Shown in pieces: positions 50,484-59,249 of a DNA stretch of 64,000 nt. Position 1 is the first letter of the stretch. The number at the start of each line of letters is the position of its first letter. Location: assembly GCF_000760935.2 (NCBI RefSeq), contig NZ_CP049744.1, positions 5,053,501-5,117,500 of the forward strand, written 5' to 3'. A program made the translations under genes and the position numbers. The notes beneath the pieces are model-generated. The model saw only the letters and a list, made by a program, of their open reading frames with translations. It had not been told where the DNA came from and did no database searches. This DNA is from Rhodococcoides fascians A25f (GTDB taxonomy: Bacteria > Actinomycetota > Actinomycetes > Mycobacteriales > Mycobacteriaceae).

Positions 50484-51629
50484 ATGACCGTTCTCGAAGC
50501 CCCACGCGGGCTGCACAACGTCGTCGTCACCACCACCTCGATCGGAGACGTGCGAGGTGACGAGGGGTTCTATCACTACCGCCAGTACTCGGCCATCGAC
50601 CTGGCCCTGACGGGCACGTTCGAAGATGCCTGGTTCCTGATGGTCGAAGGCCGGTTGCCGAGCGAGACCGAGCGCGCCGAGTTCCTGCACGCGGTGGCAC
50701 CCCTGCGAGTGCTGCCGGACGACGTCGCTGCCGCCGTGAGAACGGTCGCGCAATCAGGACCCGTGCAGCCTCTCCTGGCGTTGCGGACGGTGCTGTCCGG
50801 TCTGGCGGGCGCGGTACCGCTGTACGAGTCGTCGGAGGCGGACAAGCGGACCACGGCTCTACGCCTGTGCGCGATGACGCCGACCATTTTGGCTGCTGTG
50901 CACAGGATTCGGTCCGGCGAGCAACCCGTCGAGCCACGCGAAGAGCTGACGACGGCGCAGAACTGGCTACTCATGATCACCGGAGAAGTGCCCGACGCCG
51001 ACCGTGCCCGAGCCGTCGACCGCTACCTCACTGCCACGATCGATCACGGATTCAACGCCTCGACGTTCACCGCACGAGTTGTCGCGTCGACAGGCTCGGA
51101 CATCGCGTCCGCGTTGTGCGCAGCGATCGGGGCGTTCGCCGGTCCATTACACGGAGGCGCGCCGGATCGCGCCCTCGACGGGCTCGACGAGATTGCCGAC
51201 ATCGAATCCGCCGATGCGTGGGCACGCTCGAAAATCACTGCAGGCGAACGAATCATGGGATTCGGCCACCCGGTGTATCGAACCGATGACCCCCGATCGG
51301 TGATGCTGCGCGAGACTGCGCAGGAGATGGGCGGAGAGCTCATCGACAAGGCTGTGCAGGTCGAGAAGGTCATCGCCGCTGCGCTCGCAGATCTGAAGCC
51401 GGATCGAAAGCTGTACGCCAATGTGGAGTACTACGCCGGCGTTGTGATGGAACTGTGTGGAATTCCGCGATCGATGTTCACCCCCACGTTCGGGTGCAGC
51501 CGCATGGTCGGGTGGTGCGCCAACATCGTCGAACAGTCACACGACAGCAAGATCATTCGCCCGATCGCCCGCTACGACGGTCCAGTGCCTTCGGCAGTGG
51601 TGCGGATAGGTGCCGCCCAGGGCACTTAA
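50484..51629 (+). CDS. Citrate synthase
   Basis: The 381-residue type II-like, short citrate synthase has ATIDHGFNASTFTARV, PLHGGAPDRAL, GFGHPVYRTDDPRS and YANVEYYAGVVM; the last motif has Glu where classic enzymes have Asp. It condenses acetyl-CoA (or propionyl-CoA) with oxaloacetate; which is not decided by sequence here. AGGAG lies 8 nt before the ATG. Its stop lies inside a GGCAC/GTGCC hairpin. Confidence 0.9.
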   Translation: MTVLEAPRGLHNVVVTTTSIGDVRGDEGFYHYRQYSAIDLALTGTFEDAWFLMVEGRLPSETERAEFLHAVAPLRVLPDDVAAAVRTVAQSGPVQPLLALRTVLSGLAGAVPLYESSEADKRTTALRLCAMTPTILAAVHRIRSGEQPVEPREELTTAQNWLLMITGEVPDADRARAVDRYLTATIDHGFNASTFTARVVASTGSDIASALCAAIGAFAGPLHGGAPDRALDGLDEIADIESADAWARSKITAGERIMGFGHPVYRTDDPRSVMLRETAQEMGGELIDKAVQVEKVIAAALADLKPDRKLYANVEYYAGVVMELCGIPRSMFTPTFGCSRMVGWCANIVEQSHDSKIIRPIARYDGPVPSAVVRIGAAQGT

Positions 51630-51694
51630 CCGTGCCACTGCGGCGAAGCCGCACCGAGGTATGCCATGATGGAAAACGCGCCTCGGTGCGCAGC

Positions 51695-51750
51695 GGCGGT
51701 GGGGCTCGCCGTAACCGAACCTCGGTCTTCGGACCGACAACAGTCCCTGT
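51695..51750 (+). promoter_or_regulatory. Fluoride (crcB) riboswitch, probable
   Basis: A short stem GGCG/CGCC (51695-51698 and 51707-51710) encloses GTGGGGCT. A second hairpin TCGGTC-TTCG-GACCGA (51722-51737) follows. AGTCCC at 51742-51747 can pair with GGGGCT at 51701-51706, forming the pseudoknot that defines the fluoride riboswitch. The two genes downstream encode fluoride channels. The start codon lies about 40 nt beyond. The conserved tail differs somewhat from the common consensus. Just upstream, 10-bp arms at 51650-51659 and 51681-51690 form another inverted repeat. Confidence 0.65.
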
Positions 51751-51787
51751 CTCGGCACTCGCATGTCCGCAGATAGGGAGAGGTTCG

Positions 51788-52291
51788 ATGAACGAATTCG
51801 ACGAGACACAGAGCGGTACCTCCGCCGATCGATCCATGCCGGTAGACCCCGACAGCCCGGGTTCGTCACGTCCACTGCACCTCCAACCACAATCGATCGC
51901 GGCGGTAGCTCTCGGTGGCGTGGTGGGTACCGGTATTCGCTACGGCGCGGAGTCCGCGTACCCGGCCGTCGCCGGCTCGTTCCCGTTCACCACTCTCGTC
52001 ATCAACCTCACCGGTGCGTTCATCCTCGGAATGCTGCTGGAGCGCCTCGCACTGTCCGGCCCCGACCAGGGATGGCGGCGCCGAATCCGGCTGTGTATCG
52101 GCACCGGGGTACTCGGCTCGTACACCACGTACAGCTCGTTCGCCCTCGAGACCGTGGAGCTGCTACGAGATCATCGTGTGGTCGCTGCCGCGGTGTACAT
52201 GACCGTCAGCGTTGTCATCGGTACGTTCGCTGCCGGAGCGGGCATCGTTCTCGCGCAACGGTTCGGCACCCGGGCGGAGGAGAAGAGATGA
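51788..52291 (+). CDS. crcB: Fluoride channel subunit Fluc/CrcB (first)
   Basis: The 167-residue protein has a 30-residue soluble N-terminal extension, then the CrcB fold of four helices: GVVGTGIRYGAES, TTLVINLTGAFILGMLLE and GTGVLGSYTTYSSFALE, with the pore asparagine and the YTTYSSF phenylalanine box. It exports fluoride as a dimer. GGGAG lies 11 nt before the ATG. It overlaps the second crcB by ATGA, and the pair likely forms a heterodimer. Confidence 0.92.
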   Translation: MNEFDETQSGTSADRSMPVDPDSPGSSRPLHLQPQSIAAVALGGVVGTGIRYGAESAYPAVAGSFPFTTLVINLTGAFILGMLLERLALSGPDQGWRRRIRLCIGTGVLGSYTTYSSFALETVELLRDHRVVAAAVYMTVSVVIGTFAAGAGIVLAQRFGTRAEEKR

Positions 52292-52656
52292 TCGCGCTGT
52301 GGGTCGTTCTCGCCGGAAGTGCAGGGGCAGTGAGCAGATTCGTGCTCGACGGCGTCATCCGATCACGGCTGAAGACCGAATTTCCCTACGCCACAGTGTT
52401 GATCAACGTCACCGGATCAGCTGTGCTCGGCGTCGTGGCGGGGTTGGTGGCGTTTCGCTCGGCTCCGGAACAGGTCCAGGCCATAGTCGGCGTCGGATTC
52501 TGTGGTGGCTACACCACTTTCAGCACCGCGAGTGTGGAGACCGTGCGCCTACTCGAACGGCGACGCTACGGCCTCGCGGCCTATAACGCTATCGGCACGG
52601 CACTCAGTACCACCGCGGTAGTCGGCGTGGCCATGGTCGCGACGGCGTACATCTGA
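52288..52656 (+). CDS. crcB: Fluoride channel subunit Fluc/CrcB (second)
   Basis: The 122-residue protein has GSAGAVSRFVLDG, ATVLINVTGSAVLGVVAGLV and GFCGGYTTFSTASVE, the same landmarks as its neighbour without the N-terminal extension. Paired crcB genes in actinobacteria encode the two halves of an antiparallel heterodimeric channel. Confidence 0.93.
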   Translation: MIALWVVLAGSAGAVSRFVLDGVIRSRLKTEFPYATVLINVTGSAVLGVVAGLVAFRSAPEQVQAIVGVGFCGGYTTFSTASVETVRLLERRRYGLAAYNAIGTALSTTAVVGVAMVATAYI

Positions 52657-52659
52657 TCG

Positions 52660-52951
52660 TCACAGCTGCGCCCGCATGGCCGGAAAGGCTGTGGCAGTGA
52701 ATCCGTTCCGCTCATACATGCCCAGCCCGGAGGGCGTCGCCACCAGCTCCACTCGCGCGATCCCGGTTGCACGAGCCCAACTCCATCACCGCATCGAACG
52801 CTCTCCCACCGGATCCCTGACTTCGGGCGTCGGGCGCAGTACATACATTGCCGATCAAGACATCACGCCCATCCGGCGAGGGAGGCGAGTGTCCCGATAT
52901 CTGGTGCAACTGCAGCCACTCGGCTCGGCCTGGTGTACACCACTCAACTGA
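52660..52951 (-). pseudogene. GNAT acetyltransferase remnant, frameshifted and truncated
   Basis: On the minus strand one frame encodes VLIGNVCTAPDARSQGSGGR, the acetyl-CoA binding region of a GNAT enzyme. The reading then continues in a different frame as WARATGIARVELVATPSGLG and MYERNGFTATAFPAMRAQL, the standard C-terminus. The shift falls near GAGTTGGGCTCG (about 52780-52790), where one extra T would explain it. The N-terminal half of the domain is missing and the acetyl-CoA loop is altered (RSQGSGG for RRxGxG). Confidence 0.75.
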
Positions 52952-52964
52952 TCAGAGCGCCCGA

Positions 52965-53585
52965 TCACTGGATATCGCCGTGAACGCTATCGACACGAGT
53001 GGCGAGCTCCGGGTATTCGACGATGAGTCCCGACGCGTCGTACCGTAGATCTGCGGAATACTCGAATTGCGGGGCCCTGTAGGCGCATGCGAACGATGAC
53101 GCGCCAACCACTGGAAATGAATAGGTTTGATCGAGTACTTCCACCCTGCGCTCCGTAGCGCGGACGTACACGGCGCGTACTTCGTGCGGGCCGGAGATGG
53201 CCGAGAGCCTGTGAACGGGAATGGTGTTGGTGACGACAGACGCTTCGAGATCGATATCCGTACATGCTGAGAGGTCAGCTCGTTCTTCACCGTCGACAAA
53301 CCATGTGCCGTGCTCATCGCGAACGAGTTCCATGCTCCAGGTCGCGCCACGGGTCCGCGTCTCGATGCTTGCCTCACGCGTTTTCCAATTTTCGTCGACG
53401 ACCACGCGGTAGCTGACCGCATAGCTCGCGGTTCCTTCCACCGCGACACTGCTACCCCAGATTTGGGTCGCACCGTCTGCTGAACCCGTTGCGAAGTACG
53501 CCACCTCGAAGCCGTCTCGCAACCCGCAGTGCCGCCACGCTGCAGTCGTAGGAAGCTGGAGGAGGTGATGGTTCTCGATCGCCAT
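52965..53585 (-). CDS. Putative glycolipid-binding protein (DUF1089)
   Basis: The 206-residue protein matches the putative glycolipid-binding family by RTRGATWSMELVRDEHGTWF, the paired DGEERADLSACTDIDLEASV segment, and VRAVYVRATERRVEVLDQTY. The family is solved only as a structure; ligand and role are unknown. It is a single gene between the GNAT pseudogene and an MFS exporter gene, all on the minus strand. Confidence 0.85.
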   Translation of the reverse strand: MAIENHHLLQLPTTAAWRHCGLRDGFEVAYFATGSADGATQIWGSSVAVEGTASYAVSYRVVVDENWKTREASIETRTRGATWSMELVRDEHGTWFVDGEERADLSACTDIDLEASVVTNTIPVHRLSAISGPHEVRAVYVRATERRVEVLDQTYSFPVVGASSFACAYRAPQFEYSADLRYDASGLIVEYPELATRVDSVHGDIQ

Positions 53586-53708
53586 ATCGGGACTCCGTAT
53601 CGATGCGCAATTGGAGGTCGAGACTACCCGGACAGCTCCTGCTTCCCGAGTCTTCGATCTATAGGCAGTCCAAAGCCATCACCCGCCGCGACGCGGTCAC
53701 CGTTGCGG

Positions 53709-55136
53709 TCAATTCACATCCTGATTCACGCGATGTTCCTGTCGAAGGAGCAGGAGTAGGCCTATGAACAAGGCGAGGACCGACGCCACTGCAGGAACGA
53801 TCAACGCGCGTCGATAGTCGTCGATCGTAGGGACCGTCGCATCTCCGGCGACAAGGACGATGGTCGCGATGGACACGCCCAATGCGGCACCGAACTGAAA
53901 TCCGGTGTACACGATTCCGCCTGCTACGCCATGCTTTTCGTCGTCGACTCCTTCTACTGCCGCGGCCGTCAATGGTCCGTAGATGAAGGCGAAGGCAACG
54001 CCCAACAGCAATAGCGATGGCAGCAGATCTACGAATCCCGAGTCGCGAGTCAACCGCAGGGTGAGAACGAAACCGAGTGCGACCGCCACGAGGCCCGCCA
54101 CCATCACGGCAACGTTGCCCAATCGTGCTACCAACCTCGGTGTCAGGAACGGGGCGATGACCAGTTCGATTCCCATCGCCGCAAAGGCCGAGCCTGTCTG
54201 CAGCGGTGTCCAGCCCAGTAGCTCTTGGAGATACAGCGTCAAGACGAATTGCCAGGCGAAGAATGCGCCGATGAACAGTGTTCCCACCGAGCTTGCCCAC
54301 GGCAGCAGGCCGGTCGTCAGGACTCCCTCAGGAATCAACGGATCCTCCGATCGCCGTTCGATCGCCACGAAGGCAATACCCAATGCTGCGGCAGATCCGA
54401 AAGCGATCAGCCCCAGATTGCTCGACGTGTCTTCTCCGACTGCAACGATGCCGTAGATCAGGCTGACCATCGCCGCCGTCAGCGTCGTTCCACCGAGAAG
54501 GTCGAAAGATCCGCGAGCCCCACTCCTGGGCTCGGGCACGTCGGACACGATGAAAGACCAGCCAGCAACGAAGAATCCGAGTCCCAGCACAGCCGGCACG
54601 AAGAAGACCGATCTCCAGTCCAGAGATGTGAGGAGACCGCCGGCGACCACTCCGAGGAGAAATCCGGATGCGCCGATTGCGCCATAGACGGCAAGTGCCC
54701 TGTTGCGCAGTGCGCCTTCGGGAAAGGCGGTGGTCAAGAGACTGAATCCGGCCGGTGTCATGAAGCCTGCGGTCGCACCGGTGATGAAGCGGACCACAAT
54801 CAGCACCCAGGATTCCTGCGCCAGACCACCGATGGCCGAGAACACCGCGAACACAGCGAGGGCCGTCAGGAACACCCGTCGTCGTCCGAGTACATCGGCG
54901 ACGCGACCTCCCAGAATCATGAAGCCTGCGTACGCAAGCACGTAGGCGCTGATCACCCAGTGGGCCGAGCCGGTCTCGAGCCCGATGTCGGACGCAATGC
55001 TCGGCACTGCCACGTTCAACATTGCGATGTCGATGCCCTCGAGAAACAAGGCTCCGGTCACGACACCCAGAACAGCCCATGCGTGCCGCGGTCGTTTCGT
55101 CGCATCGCATTCGATAGCAGTATCGGATTCGGTCAC
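53709..55136 (-). CDS. MFS drug exporter, DHA2 (EmrB/QacA) type
   Basis: The 475-residue protein has 14 predicted helices, the first-loop motif GGRVADVLGRRRVFL and motif C-like GASGFLLGVVAGGLL in helix 5. DHA2 proteins exchange protons for drugs or metabolites. It is divergent from an HxlR regulator across a 19-bp dyad, which suggests induction by an electrophile or quinone. Confidence 0.9.
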   Translation of the reverse strand: MTESDTAIECDATKRPRHAWAVLGVVTGALFLEGIDIAMLNVAVPSIASDIGLETGSAHWVISAYVLAYAGFMILGGRVADVLGRRRVFLTALAVFAVFSAIGGLAQESWVLIVVRFITGATAGFMTPAGFSLLTTAFPEGALRNRALAVYGAIGASGFLLGVVAGGLLTSLDWRSVFFVPAVLGLGFFVAGWSFIVSDVPEPRSGARGSFDLLGGTTLTAAMVSLIYGIVAVGEDTSSNLGLIAFGSAAALGIAFVAIERRSEDPLIPEGVLTTGLLPWASSVGTLFIGAFFAWQFVLTLYLQELLGWTPLQTGSAFAAMGIELVIAPFLTPRLVARLGNVAVMVAGLVAVALGFVLTLRLTRDSGFVDLLPSLLLLGVAFAFIYGPLTAAAVEGVDDEKHGVAGGIVYTGFQFGAALGVSIATIVLVAGDATVPTIDDYRRALIVPAVASVLALFIGLLLLLRQEHRVNQDVN

Positions 55137-55165
55137 AATGTTCTCCTCGGTGACGAAAAATGAGT

Positions 55166-55184
55166 CGGTTACTTCTTGTAACCG
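55166..55184. promoter_or_regulatory. HxlR-type operator
   Basis: CGGTTAC and GTAACCG form perfect 7-bp arms around TTCTT, between the divergent exporter and HxlR genes, 29 nt from the exporter start and 26 nt from the HxlR start. Confidence 0.65.
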
Positions 55185-55210
55185 TGCTCAGCCTGGGTCA
55201 TCATGAACGC

Positions 55211-55702
55211 ATGGCACAAGAAGGCACTTCGAAGTCAGTCGGTTCCCCACAGGGAAGCGACCAGGTAGTGGACGGATGTTGCCGAGATGGACGTGACGCA
55301 TACCAATGGGACGCGCGAGAAGACTGCGGCGTCAGGCAGATTCTCGATCGCGTCGCAGACAAGTGGTCGCTTCTCGTGATTGCACTGCTGGAGGAGAAAA
55401 CGTTTCGATTCGGAGAGCTCCGACGAGAAATCGACGGCATCAGCACCCGAATGCTGACGGTGACTCTGCGCAACCTCGAGCGCGACGGGCTGATCGACCG
55501 ACGGATGTATCCGGAAATCCCACCGCGCGTCGAGTACCGGCTGTCGGAACTAGGGCGAACGTTGTTGGGCACCATCCAAGCTCTCGTCGAATGGACCGAA
55601 CAGAACCAAAATCGAATCGCCCGAGCCCGTGAGGTATTCGACGACGCGTCAGCTTCGTCCCCGAGTCAGAGCAACTCGTCTGTCGCTGAGGCGGTCCACT
55701 GA
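55211..55702 (+). CDS. HxlR family regulator
   Basis: The 163-residue protein has an HxlR winged helix (VRQILDRVADKWSLLVIALL, FGELRREIDGISTRMLTVTL, PPRVEYRLSELGRTL). The conserved N-terminal cysteine (REDCGVRQIL) acts as the thiol sensor in HypR/YodB/QorR types and is present. A 35-residue N-terminal extension with a CC pair precedes it. It is the likely regulator of the divergent exporter. Confidence 0.88.
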   Translation: MAQEGTSKSVGSPQGSDQVVDGCCRDGRDAYQWDAREDCGVRQILDRVADKWSLLVIALLEEKTFRFGELRREIDGISTRMLTVTLRNLERDGLIDRRMYPEIPPRVEYRLSELGRTLLGTIQALVEWTEQNQNRIARAREVFDDASASSPSQSNSSVAEAVH

Positions 55703-55709
55703 GCTCGTT

Positions 55710-57050
55710 TCAGCGGCGAACAGACTGGCACGCAACAAGAACAGCGACTCCCCCTACACCGACGACTACGCTGTACGCGATCGTGAATTCGTGCGCGATT
55801 GCGAGAGAAAGCACCGCACCCGTCACTGCGATCAGGATCGATTGACTCATCGACTCCGCGATCTGCAAGGCAGAGCTGTTGGTCCCCTGTTTGTCCTCGG
55901 TGGACTCGGCGAGAACGGTGGCAGTGATTCGCGGGTACGCCATGCCCATTCCTGTTCCCATGACGATGCATCCACCCACCAGTGCAGCTACCGGTATCGC
56001 ACCGGTAATGAACAGCAATGCAGAGACCGGCCCGATCAGTACCAACACCGCCGCTTTCCGCACGAGAGTATGTCCATCGCTGCGGCCGGAGGTTCTGCCC
56101 TGCAGCCAGGCACCTGCAATCCATCCGAGGGCCCCGAGTGCGACGATCAGGCCGGAACGAGTGGGACTGTAGTCGAGCTGGCGTTGGAGATAGAGCGGCA
56201 GATAGATGTCCGTCGCCGCGACGGTCGCTCCGAGCAATCCGCGCAGCGCCGTCAGCCGAGGAACGCCTGGCCGAATCCTGAACGTGCCATGGGGAAGAAG
56301 CCGTGTTGCGGACAGCCCGATCAGCGCAACGGCGCACAGGGTGCCCGGGACGAGAACACCGATTTCCTGCTGACTTGCGTAGTGCAGAGCCAGCACACCC
56401 GCCGCCGCAACGACAGCCCACACTCCCCGACTGCCGAATACAGCTGTGCCAGTACGTAATCGGGTCGAACCGCGGACCATGATCAGCAGCGACGTCAACG
56501 ACGCTGCAGATCCGATCAGAACCAGCGCGAACACCGTTCGCCAGCCGACGAACTCGACGACCACACCGGTGACCAGCGGTCCTACAATGCCGGGCAGGAG
56601 CCACGCGGCCGTCAGCAGACCGAATACGCGTGGGTGTAGTCCGGCCGGGATGAACTGTGCGATCACGACGTACATCACGACGGAGTCGATTCCGCCGCCG
56701 ATCCCCTGCAGAAGTCGGCCTGCTACGAACACTTCCATCGTGGGTGCCACGACGCATAGTGCGATACCGACTACGAAGGTGGATCCGCCCACCGCCAGAG
56801 GCACCACGACTCCGCGACGGTCCGCCCAGTTCCCACCGATGGTCATCCCTATCAATGCTGCGGTGAGCGTCGATGCGTACGCGAGCGAGTACCAGCGTTC
56901 GGCATCGAGATCATGGGCAATGACCGGGAGCGCGGTGGTGATGGCGAACGACTCGAATGCAACACACGTCATCATGCCCAGCAGGGCGAGAATCAATGGC
57001 CGGTGCTGCCCGCGGAGCACACTCACCGGCCGAGCTTCACTGTCGGTCAC
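55710..57050 (-). CDS. MFS transporter in the SoxR operon
   Basis: The 446-residue protein has about 14 helices with GNWADRRGVVVPL in the first loop and GRLLQGIGGGIDSVVMYVV in helix 4; the C-terminal half includes MGTGMGMAYPRITATVL. It resembles actinobacterial drug exporters. Its GTG start overlaps the quinone reductase stop (GTGA), so it is the last gene of a FrnE/oxidoreductase/MFS operon. Export of a redox-active compound is the natural inference. Confidence 0.88.
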   Translation of the reverse strand: MTDSEARPVSVLRGQHRPLILALLGMMTCVAFESFAITTALPVIAHDLDAERWYSLAYASTLTAALIGMTIGGNWADRRGVVVPLAVGGSTFVVGIALCVVAPTMEVFVAGRLLQGIGGGIDSVVMYVVIAQFIPAGLHPRVFGLLTAAWLLPGIVGPLVTGVVVEFVGWRTVFALVLIGSAASLTSLLIMVRGSTRLRTGTAVFGSRGVWAVVAAAGVLALHYASQQEIGVLVPGTLCAVALIGLSATRLLPHGTFRIRPGVPRLTALRGLLGATVAATDIYLPLYLQRQLDYSPTRSGLIVALGALGWIAGAWLQGRTSGRSDGHTLVRKAAVLVLIGPVSALLFITGAIPVAALVGGCIVMGTGMGMAYPRITATVLAESTEDKQGTNSSALQIAESMSQSILIAVTGAVLSLAIAHEFTIAYSVVVGVGGVAVLVACQSVRR

Positions 57051-57982
57051 GAGCGTTCGTCACCGACGAGAAGTACGACCTTGCCTCGACCGTGTCCGGT
57101 TTCCACATCGCGGTGTGCATCGGCTGCGTTGTCGAGCGGGTATGCCTCTCTCACTGTGACATCCAGGTTTCCGGAGGCGCACAGATCGATCAGTTCCTGC
57201 AGTCGCACAGCAGACCTGTCGCTCGAGATCCACCGACAGTCGAGCTCTTTCGCCAGGACCATGTCGACGATCGTGCCGATTCGAGTTCGGTCAGGCAGTA
57301 GATCGACTGCTGTACGGAGGTTCTCATGCCCGGCCGCGTCGAGCACCAGATCAATTCCGTCCGGTGCCTCGGCCCTGATTCGTTCGAGCTGGCCGTCGCC
57401 GTAGGTGACCGGTCTCGCCCCCATCCCCTCGATGTACCGGTGGTTGACTGGGCTTGCGGTGCCGACGACATGCAGGCCACGGTGGCGCGCCAACTGCACC
57501 GCCATCGAACCCACCCCACCCGCGGCACCGTGCACGAGCAGGGTTTCGCCTGGACGTGCACTCAACCGCTCCAGCGCAGTGTGCGCTGTCTGGCCGGACG
57601 CCGATAGTGCCCCCGCGGCGCGCCACGAGACCGTGGTCGGCTTTCGGACGATCTGACTGTTGGGAACCGTGACGTACTCCGCGTAACAGCCGAGCACACG
57701 GAACCCGAGAACCGCATCGCCGACAGCCACGTCGTGAACATTCCGACCGAGCGCCTCGACGGTTCCCGAGAATTCGTTGCCAAGAATCTGCGGAAACTCG
57801 ATCCTCGCACCCGGGGGCACCCATCCCCCGCGAATTGCCGCGTCCGTCAGCTGAACTCCCGCTACCTGCACTTTCACCAGCACTTCACCTGCGCGCGGTG
57901 CGGGCCGAGGAAGCGTTCTGGTCCTCAGCACCGACGCAGGCCCGTGTTCGTCGATGGCAGCAGCGCGCATCGTGGCACTCAT
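57047..57982 (-). CDS. Quinone oxidoreductase-like zinc-independent MDR
   Basis: The 311-residue protein lacks zinc ligands and has the NADPH fold LLVHGAAGGVGSMAVQLARHRG and the N-terminal GNEFSGTVEALG motif, as in QOR/zeta-crystallin enzymes that reduce quinones by one or two electrons. The start overlaps the MFS and FrnE genes on either side. With SoxR as neighbour, it is probably induced by redox-cycling quinones. Confidence 0.88.
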   Translation of the reverse strand: MSATMRAAAIDEHGPASVLRTRTLPRPAPRAGEVLVKVQVAGVQLTDAAIRGGWVPPGARIEFPQILGNEFSGTVEALGRNVHDVAVGDAVLGFRVLGCYAEYVTVPNSQIVRKPTTVSWRAAGALSASGQTAHTALERLSARPGETLLVHGAAGGVGSMAVQLARHRGLHVVGTASPVNHRYIEGMGARPVTYGDGQLERIRAEAPDGIDLVLDAAGHENLRTAVDLLPDRTRIGTIVDMVLAKELDCRWISSDRSAVRLQELIDLCASGNLDVTVREAYPLDNAADAHRDVETGHGRGKVVLLVGDERS

Positions 57983-58611
57983 CGGTCGACCACCGACCCG
58001 GTCGCGAGCCGAGGGACACTCAGGCTCAGATCTCCCGTGGCACGCACAGAGTCGACCATGACAGTCGGCACGGAGCTTATGCCGAGGTCGGCTGCACGAC
58101 GAAGATCGTCGTCGACCTCGCTGGAGTATTCGTCAGATTCTTCGAGCCGCGTGATGTCACCGTCGGCCAGTCCTACTCGAAGTCCGATCGAGCGCAGAAC
58201 AGTCCAGTCACCGATATCTTCATTACGCTCGAAATGGCTCGAGTACAGGGCATCCCACGCATCGAATCGGTTCAGCCCACGAGCCGCAACGAGTTTGAGA
58301 AGACGGTGCGCATCACGCGAGTCGACCGTCAACGAGCTGTCGATGTCGATGGCGAGCAACTCGGATGCGCCACCCTGCACGATTCGGTTTCTCTGCGCCG
58401 CCCAGCGTGCGGCGTCGAAACCCCAGGAAGTCAGCGCTGCATCTCGGACTGTCATTCCAGACTGGGCCGGACCGTCGGGTTCGAGAAGAAGGCTCCTGTA
58501 TTCGACCTTCGTATCGGGACCGAGTTGATCGAGCGCCCTACCGAGCTGTCGGTGTCCGATCCAGCACCACGGGCACCGCACGTCGGCCCACATCGTGATC
58601 GTTGTCGTCAA
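57979..58611 (-). CDS. DsbA/FrnE family oxidoreductase
   Basis: The 210-residue thioredoxin-fold protein has the CPWC active site at residues 13-16 (ADVRCPWCWIGHRQL) and the cis-proline region SSVPTVMVDS. FrnE proteins act as cytoplasmic disulfide isomerases or polyketide-associated oxidoreductases. I chose the TTG at 58611 because AGGAGAG lies 4-5 nt upstream; ATG at 58593 would start just before the active site. It is first in the operon and divergent from SoxR. Confidence 0.87.
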   Translation of the reverse strand: MTTTITMWADVRCPWCWIGHRQLGRALDQLGPDTKVEYRSLLLEPDGPAQSGMTVRDAALTSWGFDAARWAAQRNRIVQGGASELLAIDIDSSLTVDSRDAHRLLKLVAARGLNRFDAWDALYSSHFERNEDIGDWTVLRSIGLRVGLADGDITRLEESDEYSSEVDDDLRRAADLGISSVPTVMVDSVRATGDLSLSVPRLATGSVVDR

Positions 58612-58656
58612 TTTTCTCTCCTGCCATCGCCGTCGAGTGCGATGTACAGTGCACTT

Positions 58657-58674
58657 CATCAAGTGCACTTGATG
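58657..58674. promoter_or_regulatory. SoxR box
   Basis: CATCAAGTGCACTTGATG is a perfect 18-bp palindrome between soxR and the frnE operon. A TTGACA -35 element for the minus strand overlaps its right edge (58673-58678). It resembles known SoxR boxes with CAAGT...ACTTG arms. Confidence 0.8.
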
Positions 58675-58703
58675 TCAAGGCGACCGAGAATCAGGACGAA
58701 TTC

Positions 58704-59210
58704 ATGACGCAACTCGATACCGACGCCGTGTGGCTCAAGCCCGGCCAGGTCGCCGAACGTGCCGGCGTCGCGGTGTCCGCCCTGCACTATTACGAGCAAG
58801 TGGGATTGATCTCGAGTCGGCGCACCAGTGGAAACCGGCGTGAGTACCGCAGAGATGTACTACGCGTCATCGCATTTATCAGAACTGCCCAACGCCTCGG
58901 GGTGTCCCTCGAGAAGATCAAGGACGCACTGGATCAACTGCCGGAGCAGCAGATTCCGGGCAAACGTGACTGGATGCGAATTTCACGACAGTGGCACGAC
59001 GACCTGACGGCACGAATCGATGAGCTCACTGCACTACGTGACAACTTCTCGAACTGCATCGGATGCGGATGCCTGTCACTCACATCGTGTCCGTATTCGA
59101 ATCCGAATGACGTTCTCGGACAACAGGGCCCTGGCGCGCGGCGGCTCGGGGGGAAGAAGGTGACGGAGTCCAAGACGCGCTCACGGAGCGTGCCGTCACT
59201 GTTCTCGTGA
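58704..59210 (+). CDS. soxR: SoxR-type redox-sensing MerR regulator
   Basis: The 168-residue protein has a MerR winged helix and dimer coil, then the [2Fe-2S] motif CIGCGCLSLTSC with cysteines at 118, 121, 123 and 129, exactly the SoxR spacing. In actinobacteria SoxR responds to redox-active compounds rather than superoxide alone. The C-terminus is extended and basic. It faces the frnE/quinone reductase/MFS operon across a palindromic SoxR box. Confidence 0.95.
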   Translation: MTQLDTDAVWLKPGQVAERAGVAVSALHYYEQVGLISSRRTSGNRREYRRDVLRVIAFIRTAQRLGVSLEKIKDALDQLPEQQIPGKRDWMRISRQWHDDLTARIDELTALRDNFSNCIGCGCLSLTSCPYSNPNDVLGQQGPGARRLGGKKVTESKTRSRSVPSLFS

Positions 59211-59249
59211 CCCCGGGCCCTGATGGATAGACCGGGGCACGCCCAGTCA

